Source: an uncultured Flavobacteriales bacterium (GTDB lineage Bacteria > Bacteroidota > Bacteroidia > Flavobacteriales_G > Salibacteraceae). Taken from it: a DNA stretch of 36,759 bases. The position numbers and the translations under genes were made by a program. Location: NCBI GenBank assembly GCA_913062955.1, contig CAJXZP010000041.1:1-36759 (forward strand), in the 5' to 3' direction. Under the pieces are notes generated by a model that ran no database searches, was not told the DNA's origin, and saw only the letters and a program-made list of their open reading frames with translations. How positions within the stretch are numbered: position 1 is the stretch's first letter; each line of letters opens with the position of its first letter. Below, piece by piece: positions 8,165 through 15,577 of the stretch.

Positions 8165-9256
8165 ATGCAAGCAAAATTAAATATCACCAACCACAGCCAT
8201 TGGAATAAAGGTAAAAATGGGCCTGTAATTATAAGTGGTCCTTGTAGTGCTGAATCTCCAGAGCAATTATTAAAAACGGGAAAATTGCTTGCAGCGACCC
8301 AAAAAATTGATGTGTTACGTGCAGGTATCTGGAAACCAAGAACTCGTCCCAATGCATTTGAAGGAATAGGACAGCAGGCATTAAGTTGGTTAGTGGAAAC
8401 CGGTAAACAAACTGGATTAAGAACAAGTACAGAAGTAGCTACCCCCGTACATGTTGAACAAGCCCTAAAAGCAGGAATCGACATTTTATGGATAGGAGCA
8501 CGAACCACCACCAATCCATTTTCGGTTCAGGCCATTGCCGATTCTTTAAAAGGGATTGATATCCCTGTTTTGGTCAAAAACCCAATTAATCCCGATTTAA
8601 ATTTATGGATTGGTGCTTTGGAGCGTATCAATAACGTGGGCATACATCAACTGGGAGCGATACATAGAGGTTTTTCCACGTTTCATCAAGAGTACAGAAA
8701 TGCACCATTGTGGGAAATTCCACTCAAACTTAAAACCATATTTCCAGACCTACCAATTATTAACGATCCAAGCCATATTTCGGGTACACGAGAAAATTTA
8801 TTTGTAGTGGCACAAAAGGCAATGGATCTAAATATGGATGGGTTAATGATTGAATCTCATTTCAATCCTAAAATAGCCTTAAGTGATGCCCAACAACAAG
8901 TAAGCCCCGAAGGGTTATTTCAACTTTTAGAAAAACTGCACGTGCGAACGGCTAATTCAGAATCGGAAATTTACAATACTCGATTAGAAGAACTTCGGAG
9001 TAAAATAGACCAAGTGGACAATGAGCTTTTTGCAAAAATTGCAGAAAGAATGGACTACACCCGAGAAATTGGTCGATACAAAAAAGAAAACGATGTCACT
9101 CCATTTCAATTAGATCGTTGGAAAGAAATCATAGAAACCCGTACTCCATTTGCAATCTCTTTAGGTTTAAGCGAAGAATTCACCGACAAAATCCTTCAAA
9201 TTATGCACGATGAATCCATTAAGATCCAATCTGCGATTTTAAACAACGTTAATTAA
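8165..9256 (+). CDS. Bifunctional DAHP synthase / chorismate mutase
   Basis: Residues 1 to about 260 form a KDO8P-synthase-type (class I-beta) 3-deoxy-7-phosphoheptulonate synthase, which condenses phosphoenolpyruvate and erythrose-4-phosphate in the first step of aromatic amino acid synthesis: SGPCSAES at 24-31, RAGIWKPRTRPNAFEG, STEVATPVHVEQA, LVKNPINPD and INDPSHISGTR are all present. Residues about 275-363 are an AroQ-type chorismate mutase (LEELRSKIDQVDNELFAKIA, then YKKENDVTPF), which converts chorismate to prephenate. This DAHPS-CM order is the normal arrangement in Bacteroidota, where the mutase domain can also confer prephenate feedback. The start ATG 8165 lies four bases after a perfect -7 box. 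The gene is monocistronic; its only evident terminator is the one of the small unit at 9403-9440. Confidence 0.96.
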   Translation: MQAKLNITNHSHWNKGKNGPVIISGPCSAESPEQLLKTGKLLAATQKIDVLRAGIWKPRTRPNAFEGIGQQALSWLVETGKQTGLRTSTEVATPVHVEQALKAGIDILWIGARTTTNPFSVQAIADSLKGIDIPVLVKNPINPDLNLWIGALERINNVGIHQLGAIHRGFSTFHQEYRNAPLWEIPLKLKTIFPDLPIINDPSHISGTRENLFVVAQKAMDLNMDGLMIESHFNPKIALSDAQQQVSPEGLFQLLEKLHVRTANSESEIYNTRLEELRSKIDQVDNELFAKIAERMDYTREIGRYKKENDVTPFQLDRWKEIIETRTPFAISLGLSEEFTDKILQIMHDESIKIQSAILNNVN

Positions 9257-9351
9257 CAACTCGTATAACCTTCATTCCTCATTTAGACAACAGGCTGTAA
9301 ACCACTAAAACACCCTCCACAATCAAACGCTTCATTTAAATATAGATTCTT

Positions 9352-9381
9352 TTTGTTTAACTAGAAATTTATTTACATTTG
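9352..9381 (+). promoter_or_regulatory. Consensus promoter of a short non-coding transcript
   Basis: TTTG (9352-9355), 18 bp, then TACATTTG (9374-9381): both elements of the Bacteroidota housekeeping promoter with normal spacing. No ORF follows; a strong plus-strand terminator begins 22 bp later. Confidence 0.7.
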
Positions 9382-9385
9382 CATT

Positions 9386-9440
9386 AGTAGGTGGTTAGTG
9401 GGGGGAGTCATTTAGCTTTTGCGATGACTCCCTTTTTTTA
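9386..9440 (+). ncRNA. Candidate small RNA of about 55 nt
   Basis: The DNA between the promoter at 9352-9381 and the T-run at 9433-9439 would give a transcript of roughly 52-55 nt: a G-rich, unpaired 5' part (GTAGGTGGTTAGTGG) followed by a terminator hairpin. No plausible start codon and frame fits within it. It lies between the convergent DAHP synthase and DUF819 genes and does not overlap either. The start point is inferred from the -7 box. It could be a trans-acting small RNA, or simply a promoter-bearing 3' region of the upstream gene. I do not recognise a known family. Confidence 0.5.
9403..9440 (+). terminator. Rho-independent terminator of the small RNA unit (and possibly of the DAHP synthase gene)
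   Basis: Stem GGGAGTCAT (9403-9411) with ATGACTCCC (9424-9432), 12-nt loop, then seven T and an A. It is directional: the minus strand has no T-run after the stem. Confidence 0.85.
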
Positions 9441-9451
9441 TACTCTCATTT

Positions 9452-10558
9452 TTAAGAGAGTAATTTCACAATAATGATTCCTAAATAAGTCCCAATAGCA
9501 TTACCCATTAAGGCTATTATTATTCCTGGGCCAATTAAATTTCTATTTTTCATTGATTCTGCCACTGGCCCAATAAACGGAGGACCAAAAACAGCCGCAG
9601 TTGAACTTATTAAAAATGAGTCTACATCCACTTTAAAAATTTTAGACAACGCTAAATGAATAAATAGCATCAAGGAATAGGTAAATAAGAAGTAACTCAT
9701 TAACCCACTTTGATCCGAGAAAATTTCGTTAACATTGGCTTGAGCACCAAGGGTAAATCCGAAAATCATCATTAAGAAGTCCGCTGAAATCATATTGCTT
9801 TTTAAATTTCTTACCTGGCTAAAGGTGGAAAGTACCAATCCGATAACAGACACACCAAAAACAATAAATAATTCGTTTTCGTTTCCAAATATTAAATATG
9901 ACCCCCCAATGACTACCGTCAAAGCCAACAAAGCAAAACCAAAACCCTGACCCAAGTCCATCCATTTACCTTTACCAGATAGGGATTCGAATCCCTCTTC
10001 GGTAATTTCAACGATATCTCGCTTAATAGAAGGCCGTAGTATTCTATTCAATAATTTAGGTAGGAACGTAAAGATGGCCAATAAATACACCGCACTAAAA
10101 GTCATATCAAATCCATTCAGTAAAACGGACAGCTCTTTTGGAGCATCAAAAGCCAATCCAATGGCATTTAAGTTAACCGTACCTCCGGTATACACGCCCT
10201 CTACCATTCCAGAAATAAGTCCAATATGCGGTAGGCTATCACTAAAAACACCCCAAGCAATCAGCACCGTTAAAGTGGTTGAAATCACAGCCAAACCATA
10301 GGCAAGTACTAAGGTTTTTGGCTGGGACCACCAGCTTTTTATAGGAGAGGGAAAAAGCATTAAGGGAATGGCCAAAATGATACTAATTCCAGTCGCTTGA
10401 TTCAACAAGTTGGAATCAAAAAGGTCCGGAAATATATTACCAACCAAGCCCCCTAATATATACGCCAAAACAATAGCCTTAAGCCATGGCACCTTTTTTT
10501 GAACTTTTAGGAGTATTATAGGTAATACCAAAATGGCAATTAATTGAACTATTATCAT
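9452..10558 (-). CDS. DUF819 family multi-pass membrane protein
   Basis: A 368-residue integral membrane protein with about ten hydrophobic segments. The central VEGVYTGGTVNLNAIGLAF and the late SSTAAVFGPPFIGPVAESMK segments are the marks I associate with DUF819 (YjcL-like) proteins, whose fold suggests a carrier or symporter related to sodium-coupled transporters; the substrate is unknown. The N-terminus (MIIVQLIAILVLPIILLKVQ) starts directly with a membrane helix, without a cleaved signal. It is a single gene converging on the small RNA unit and diverging from recJ. A near-match to the -7 box (one base short) lies just upstream on the minus strand. Family call confident, function open. Confidence 0.85.
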   Translation of the reverse strand: MIIVQLIAILVLPIILLKVQKKVPWLKAIVLAYILGGLVGNIFPDLFDSNLLNQATGISIILAIPLMLFPSPIKSWWSQPKTLVLAYGLAVISTTLTVLIAWGVFSDSLPHIGLISGMVEGVYTGGTVNLNAIGLAFDAPKELSVLLNGFDMTFSAVYLLAIFTFLPKLLNRILRPSIKRDIVEITEEGFESLSGKGKWMDLGQGFGFALLALTVVIGGSYLIFGNENELFIVFGVSVIGLVLSTFSQVRNLKSNMISADFLMMIFGFTLGAQANVNEIFSDQSGLMSYFLFTYSLMLFIHLALSKIFKVDVDSFLISSTAAVFGPPFIGPVAESMKNRNLIGPGIIIALMGNAIGTYLGIIIVKLLS

Positions 10559-10628
10559 GCTGTAATTTTACAATAATCAAAATATGAAACTCCTATTCCC
10601 TTCAACAATAAATCAACAACCATTTTTT

Positions 10629-10636
10629 TATATTTG
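10629..10636 (+). promoter_or_regulatory. -7 box of recJ, abutting the start codon
   Basis: TATATTTG, an exact TAnnTTTG match, with four bases (AAGA) between it and ATG 10641, the same geometry as at 8153-8167. The surrounding AT-rich DNA shows no clear TTG at the -33 position. Confidence 0.55.
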
Positions 10637-10640
10637 AAGA

Positions 10641-12395
10641 ATGGAAAAACAATGGCTTCTCACTTCCAATCATACTCAGGATCAGGAAAGTAAACTCTTT
10701 AATGAACTTATTTCGTTTACAAAAAATCCGGATTCAACTACCAAATCGGCATACCGTATTTTCACAAAACTCCTTTTGCAACGAAAAATTACAACCGTAC
10801 CCCAAGCCATTGTGTTCAATAAACTAGAAATGGATCAATTACATGACCCGTTTTTAATGTTGAATATGCAGAAAGCGGTACATAGAATTTCCACCGCTAT
10901 TTCAAAAAATCAAAAAATCATGGTCTATGGAGACTACGATGTGGATGGCACAACCTCCGTAGCATTAATGACCTCATTTCTAAAACCTATATGTGAAAAT
11001 TTGATGTACTATATCCCGGATAGATACACCGAAGGATATGGCGTAAGTTATCAAGGAATCGATACGGCTAAAGAGGAAAATGTAGATTTAATTATTGCAT
11101 TAGATTGCGGTATCAAGGCAGTCGATAAAGTTGCTTATGCAAATGAAAAAGGAATTGACTTCATCATTTGCGACCATCACACCCCGGGCGACATTATACC
11201 GGACGCTATTGCCGTTTTAGATCCCAAACAATCTGATTGTAACTATCCCTATAAGGAATTACCAGGATGCGGTATTGGATTCAAACTATGTCAAGCGCTT
11301 CAATTCCAACTTCAATTAGACTTTAACTTGGAATCTCTTTTGGATTTAGTAGCGATAAGTATTGCATGTGATATTGTGCCGGTAACGGGAGAAAACAGAG
11401 TTTTAGCCTCTATGGGCCTAAAGCTAATAAACACCGCACCACGAGCCAGCATAAAAGCAATTCTAGGAGAGATGGACCCCAACTCTCGGATTCGTATTAC
11501 GAATTTAGTATTTCAAATTGGTCCCAAAATAAATGCGGCTGGCAGAATCTCCTCCGGTAAAACAGCGGTAGACATGTTATTATCGAGTGAGAAAACGGAA
11601 ATATTAAAATTTACGACCCAGATTAACACCTATAATGAAGAACGAAAGGAAAAGGACAAATCAATCACAGACGAAGCCCTTTCCATCATTGCAAAAGACC
11701 CGGAACTCATTCAAAAAAACTCGAACGTACTCTTCCATCCTAACTGGCATAAAGGTGTGGTAGGTATTGTCGCATCCAGAGTTATTGAAAAGTATTACAA
11801 ACCCACCATCATTCTCACGCACTCTTCGGATGGAATAATTGGTGGGTCCGTTCGTAGTGTTAGTGGGTTTGATGTTTACCAAGCATTAGAAAAATGTTCC
11901 GATCATATGTTACAATTTGGAGGACATAAATATGCTGCGGGTTTAACCTTAAAAACAGAACAACTATCCGATTTCATACAAAAATTTGAAGATGTAGTCT
12001 GCGAGCAAATGGCCACGGGCGTTTTCGTACCCACGATCCATTACGATTGCGAAATAAAATTGGATGATATCAACTTTAAACTAAAAGCACTTATTGACAA
12101 ATTAGAGCCATTTGGGCCTCAAAACATGACCCCAACCTTTATCGTTTCCCATGTCATTGACACCGGAAATTCAAGAGCAGTAGGCGCTGATAAAACCCAT
12201 TTAAAATTGGAGGTGACGGATCCTGAAAGTGGCGTAATTGTACCTGCAATTGCGTTTGGGCTAGGCCATTTAGAGGAAAAAGTTCAAAGTGGAATCTCCA
12301 TGAGCCTATCCTTCACGGTAGATATTAATTACTGGAACAATAGGGAGATTTTACAACTTATGGTCAAGGATATTCGATTTACGGATATGCAATAG
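10641..12395 (+). CDS. recJ: Single-stranded-DNA-specific 5'-3' exonuclease RecJ
   Basis: RecJ degrades single-stranded DNA from the 5' end in recombination and mismatch repair. The 584-residue product has the DHH phosphoesterase motifs YGDYDVDGTTS (96-106), ALDCGIKA, and CDHHTPGD with DHH at 178-180, followed by the DHHA1 domain (GKTA, GGSVRS, FGGHKYAAG) and a C-terminal OB-like domain ending near the stop. Length is normal for the family. ATG 10641 is favoured because the -7 box ends four bases before it and the frame has no better upstream start. Its last 17 bp overlap, tail to tail, the 3' end of the lipoprotein gene on the other strand, with no terminator between them. Confidence 0.97.
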   Translation: MEKQWLLTSNHTQDQESKLFNELISFTKNPDSTTKSAYRIFTKLLLQRKITTVPQAIVFNKLEMDQLHDPFLMLNMQKAVHRISTAISKNQKIMVYGDYDVDGTTSVALMTSFLKPICENLMYYIPDRYTEGYGVSYQGIDTAKEENVDLIIALDCGIKAVDKVAYANEKGIDFIICDHHTPGDIIPDAIAVLDPKQSDCNYPYKELPGCGIGFKLCQALQFQLQLDFNLESLLDLVAISIACDIVPVTGENRVLASMGLKLINTAPRASIKAILGEMDPNSRIRITNLVFQIGPKINAAGRISSGKTAVDMLLSSEKTEILKFTTQINTYNEERKEKDKSITDEALSIIAKDPELIQKNSNVLFHPNWHKGVVGIVASRVIEKYYKPTIILTHSSDGIIGGSVRSVSGFDVYQALEKCSDHMLQFGGHKYAAGLTLKTEQLSDFIQKFEDVVCEQMATGVFVPTIHYDCEIKLDDINFKLKALIDKLEPFGPQNMTPTFIVSHVIDTGNSRAVGADKTHLKLEVTDPESGVIVPAIAFGLGHLEEKVQSGISMSLSFTVDINYWNNREILQLMVKDIRFTDMQ

Positions 12396-13500
12396 CAAAA
12401 ATACTTTTCTCTGTAACCACATCCAGATAATCCGATTCAGAGTCACCGAATAAACGAACATCGAATTGAACCGTTATTCTTTTTGTTGAATTATTGTTTT
12501 GATCGGTGATATAATCTTCCACTGAAATTATTCTAAAACTCGAATTTTCTGGTTGTTGAAATTTTGTACTCGAATATTTCTTACCCGATTGATTGTTCCA
12601 ATTTACTGTTACTTCAGAGTAATCTCGAACATCTTCGGTTACCACAATCTCAGTAGAGACATCAAAATTAGATACACAATCTACCTTTTGTGTATCTAAA
12701 ACCACGTTCTTACATTTATAGGAAATGCATCCAAAGGCATCTGTAGACTCCAAACAAGAGGTGAAAACCGAATCAGTGGGTGGCAAATTATTAGGACCTT
12801 CTATCATGTATCCATTACCAAAATCCCATAATTCCGTACGTCCAACCCCGGGAATAAATGTCCAAGTTAAACGTCCAATTGCACTATTATAGCTCACATT
12901 AAAATCCACTTTACAACCAGAAGTAAAGTTTATCGGAAAAGAAATTACACTGGAACAACCACCTCCGGAGGAAACCACCAAAGAAGGATTTACAATTGAA
13001 TCCGCCTCATTGACGTAATAATGAACAGGATTCAATAAGGTACTTGGAATACTTCCATCGCCAAAATCCCATAAATGATTTATTCCAATCGGGGTAGATC
13101 TGGAACTGAATGTAGCCTTATAGCTGGTAAATAAATATTCAGGAGGACCTCTAAAAAAATACGACTGCACTTTTAGGCACTCATCCACGGAAGGATGAAG
13201 GCCATTTTCCACTTTTCTTTCACGAATAGAAATTTGCAATTGACCTGGGCATTGATCCTTTCCAACACATTCCCGGTTTCCCAATTCACCCGTAAATGAT
13301 CTTATATTTAAGGTATCCTCAGAAAAAGAGGTCCGCATAAAATAGGAATGGTCACCGGCAGATATTTCCACCAAATTCCCACCGATTACCCCTTTGAAAA
13401 AAAACACAGCATCCTCCTGTTCACCGGGTACCGAAGGCCTTTCACAGGACCCTAAACACACCAGAGAAAGTAAAAGATATATAAGTTTTTTTTTCATCAA
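12379..13500 (-). CDS. PKD-domain lipoprotein, third gene of the sigma/anti-sigma operon
   Basis: A 373-residue exported protein with a lipoprotein signal (MMKKKLIYLLLSLVCLGSC, lipid-attachment Cys19). Two PKD-like beta-sandwich modules are visible from LWDFGDGS (143-150) with a following NPVHYY, and LWDFGNG (224-230). Cysteines recur through the mature part (for example 78, 84, 108, 181, 196), so disulfides are possible in the periplasm or at the surface. PKD modules usually mediate protein-protein or glycan contacts. It is 45 bp downstream of the anti-sigma/barrel gene and on the same strand, so it is probably the sensor, ligand or partner of that system (inference). I know no characterised homolog. 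Its 3' end overlaps recJ by 17 bp. Confidence 0.75.
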   Translation of the reverse strand: MMKKKLIYLLLSLVCLGSCERPSVPGEQEDAVFFFKGVIGGNLVEISAGDHSYFMRTSFSEDTLNIRSFTGELGNRECVGKDQCPGQLQISIRERKVENGLHPSVDECLKVQSYFFRGPPEYLFTSYKATFSSRSTPIGINHLWDFGDGSIPSTLLNPVHYYVNEADSIVNPSLVVSSGGGCSSVISFPINFTSGCKVDFNVSYNSAIGRLTWTFIPGVGRTELWDFGNGYMIEGPNNLPPTDSVFTSCLESTDAFGCISYKCKNVVLDTQKVDCVSNFDVSTEIVVTEDVRDYSEVTVNWNNQSGKKYSSTKFQQPENSSFRIISVEDYITDQNNNSTKRITVQFDVRLFGDSESDYLDVVTEKSIFAIAYP

Positions 13501-13545
13501 TTAGAGAGGTATCAAAAATAAAGCATCCGCCTTAATTCGGGCTCG

Positions 13546-14871
13546 CTAAAACCGGAAAGGTGAGTACTTTAAATACACACGTAACTGAACATTATTATCA
13601 AAGGAATCGTTTCCAAAATAATCATTGTTGGTGACATCTATTAAACCATAATTCAAACGCAGACCCACGTTCCATTTCGGTTGAATTGAATATTCATATC
13701 CGGCCACCACAGAGAAATCATATGACTTAAAGCCATCTGTAGTCCCCCATTTCATTTCATCCTCGACAATTGACTCTGTAGCTGAGGTATACTCTGTGGA
13801 AACTTTATGCTGTCCAGTAACTAAATACGACACACTAGCTCCACCCATAAAATTGTGATTACCGGCATTGAAATTCATCATCACAGGTAGTTCTAGGTAC
13901 ACCAAACGTTGGGACTCAATTCGTGTTTGTTCAGAAACACTACCAAACCCGTATATCTTTCTATCAAATGTCTTTAGTGCATTCACCTCATTTCTTGGCG
14001 CATATAGTAAATCTGCTTTCACAGAAAACCCACCTTTCAAATATCTCTGATACGTAAGACCCAATACTTCACATCCAGATACTCCCGCTTTTCCGGTCGT
14101 TACTAAACTTGGATTAAAAGAGACCCCTCCAATAAAACCAAATTCATTTTTCCTTAATCGCGGTAATTTAGAATCGCCTATTTCAGCAAATAAAGTATGC
14201 TCATCCGTTTCTAGAGATAAAGTGTTCATCCCATTTAATCCAGACAAACGAGCCAAATTCTCTCGATCAGACCCCATGGTAATGGCTTCCGAGGTATTAT
14301 CCGAAATCCTTAAACTTTCAAACCCATCATTTTGGGCAAAAAGTGCATTTTGTAAATATTCATTGCTCCCCGATGGTTTTGTTTGTTCCAAGTGAGAGGT
14401 AGTACGCATAGTCGAATTGTAAGCTGAGGTTGCGTTTGATTTTTCAACTGAACCCTGTTTTACATCTCCCGTATTTACGGATTTATCCGAGTCAATGCTT
14501 ACGGCAGCTTCCATTCTCTGGGAGTCACCCGATCCTGCTATAGGCTCAAAAGCCTCTTTGTCAGATTCCATTGAATTTTCAGAGACGGCTACACTTTCAC
14601 TTCCATCCATTAATGAATTCTCAGAAATTAATTCCGTTTGTAGACCTATGACATATTCCGAACTGGAAGAAACAGAGTCCCAAACAAACACAGAAGTAGC
14701 CAAAACAACAATAGCGCCAGCTACAGCTAACACGGTTCCGTATTGGAAACCAGCAGCTTTTTTCTCGGCAGGAAGCATTTGCTCCATCTTTCGCCAAGAC
14801 TCCATGTTAAAGGCAACATTCCCATCGGAAAGCCCTTTTTTAAACAAGTTATCTAAACTTTCGTCACTCAT
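13546..14871 (-). CDS. Anti-sigma-like N-terminus fused to an outer-membrane beta-barrel domain
   Basis: A 441-residue protein of unusual plan. Residues 1-40 (LDNLFKKGLSDG, AFNMESWRKMEQML) are a short cytosolic helical segment like those that bind ECF sigma factors in Bacteroidota; no zinc motif (HxxxCxxC) is present. Residues about 43-66 are a transmembrane helix. Residues about 70-235 are a Ser/Glu/Asn-rich low-complexity linker. Residues about 238-441 have alternating polar/hydrophobic strands, short turns and a final Phe, as in small outer membrane barrels (PorT/OMP_b-brl type). Its ATG overlaps the sigma gene stop (ATGA), showing tight coupling. The likely role is an anti-sigma factor that senses envelope state. 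Whether the barrel truly sits in the outer membrane while the helix spans the inner membrane is inference. Confidence 0.75.
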   Translation of the reverse strand: MSDESLDNLFKKGLSDGNVAFNMESWRKMEQMLPAEKKAAGFQYGTVLAVAGAIVVLATSVFVWDSVSSSSEYVIGLQTELISENSLMDGSESVAVSENSMESDKEAFEPIAGSGDSQRMEAAVSIDSDKSVNTGDVKQGSVEKSNATSAYNSTMRTTSHLEQTKPSGSNEYLQNALFAQNDGFESLRISDNTSEAITMGSDRENLARLSGLNGMNTLSLETDEHTLFAEIGDSKLPRLRKNEFGFIGGVSFNPSLVTTGKAGVSGCEVLGLTYQRYLKGGFSVKADLLYAPRNEVNALKTFDRKIYGFGSVSEQTRIESQRLVYLELPVMMNFNAGNHNFMGGASVSYLVTGQHKVSTEYTSATESIVEDEMKWGTTDGFKSYDFSVVAGYEYSIQPKWNVGLRLNYGLIDVTNNDYFGNDSFDNNVQLRVYLKYSPFRF

Positions 14872-15437
14872 GCGGTAGTGTAATGTTTAGTAGCGGTTTT
14901 CGCTTTTTCAATTAAACCTCTTAGTATTTTTCTAGCATTAGAAACGTGCCATTTAGACGTTCCAACACTTATTCCCATCATTTCAGCTATCTCCTTATGA
15001 CTGTATCCATCAATGATGTGCAAGTTGAAAACTTTCTGAGACACCGGAGGTAAACTTTGTATCATATTCTCCAATTCCTCCGCTTCAAACATTAGATCTG
15101 CATCGTTAAAAGATACCGATCTAGCTTCATGCACTCCATCAAAATCAGTGTATTCGATAGCGGCTTTACTTTTTTTATTCTTTCTAAATTCGTCAATTAC
15201 GGTATTAATCATAATTCTACGAATCCAAGCTTCAAATGGTACGTCCTCATTGTACTTGTCCAATTTGGTTACAATTTTAAGGAACCCCATATTCAGTACT
15301 TCTTCGGCATCCTCACTATTTTTATGGTACCGTAGACAAATACTCATTAGAATACCATAACACTTATGGTAAAGCTCAAACTGAGCTCTCCTCTTGTTAT
15401 TCCGGCAATCTAACAGAAGTGATTTTTCTATAACCAT
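14868..15437 (-). CDS. ECF-type RNA polymerase sigma factor
   Basis: A 189-residue sigma-70 family protein with regions 2 and 4 only. Region 2 is seen around ELYHKCYGILMSICLRYHKN, EDAEEVLNMGFLKIV and PFEAWIRRIMINTVIDEFRK; region 4 around LPPVSQKVFNLHIIDGYSHK followed by the helix-turn-helix EIAEMMGISVGTSKWHVSNA. It should direct RNA polymerase to a small regulon. Its stop overlaps the start of the anti-sigma/barrel gene (ATGA), the standard pairing of sigma and anti-sigma. The 140 bp between it and dnaG hold a short dyad, AACCAAATGGTT (15501-15512), which might be an operator or self-promoter element, and a near-match to the housekeeping -7 box with one extra base. Confidence 0.92.
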   Translation of the reverse strand: MVIEKSLLLDCRNNKRRAQFELYHKCYGILMSICLRYHKNSEDAEEVLNMGFLKIVTKLDKYNEDVPFEAWIRRIMINTVIDEFRKNKKSKAAIEYTDFDGVHEARSVSFNDADLMFEAEELENMIQSLPPVSQKVFNLHIIDGYSHKEIAEMMGISVGTSKWHVSNARKILRGLIEKAKTATKHYTTA

Positions 15438-15577
15438 TTAGTTTTTAACTGAGTTTATCAAATTGTACCACAAGGATACATTCAATTAAACGGAATTTTA
15501 AACCAAATGGTTGGTTGAAATCTAAATAATCGTTAAATTTTTATAAATATAGTCTTAGAACCCTTACAAAACAAGCC

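Noticed and set aside
8152-8514. 120-codon frame on the minus strand opposite the DAHP synthase gene
   Set aside because: Cysteine-rich, low-complexity product with no family character; it mirrors a strongly conserved gene on the other strand.
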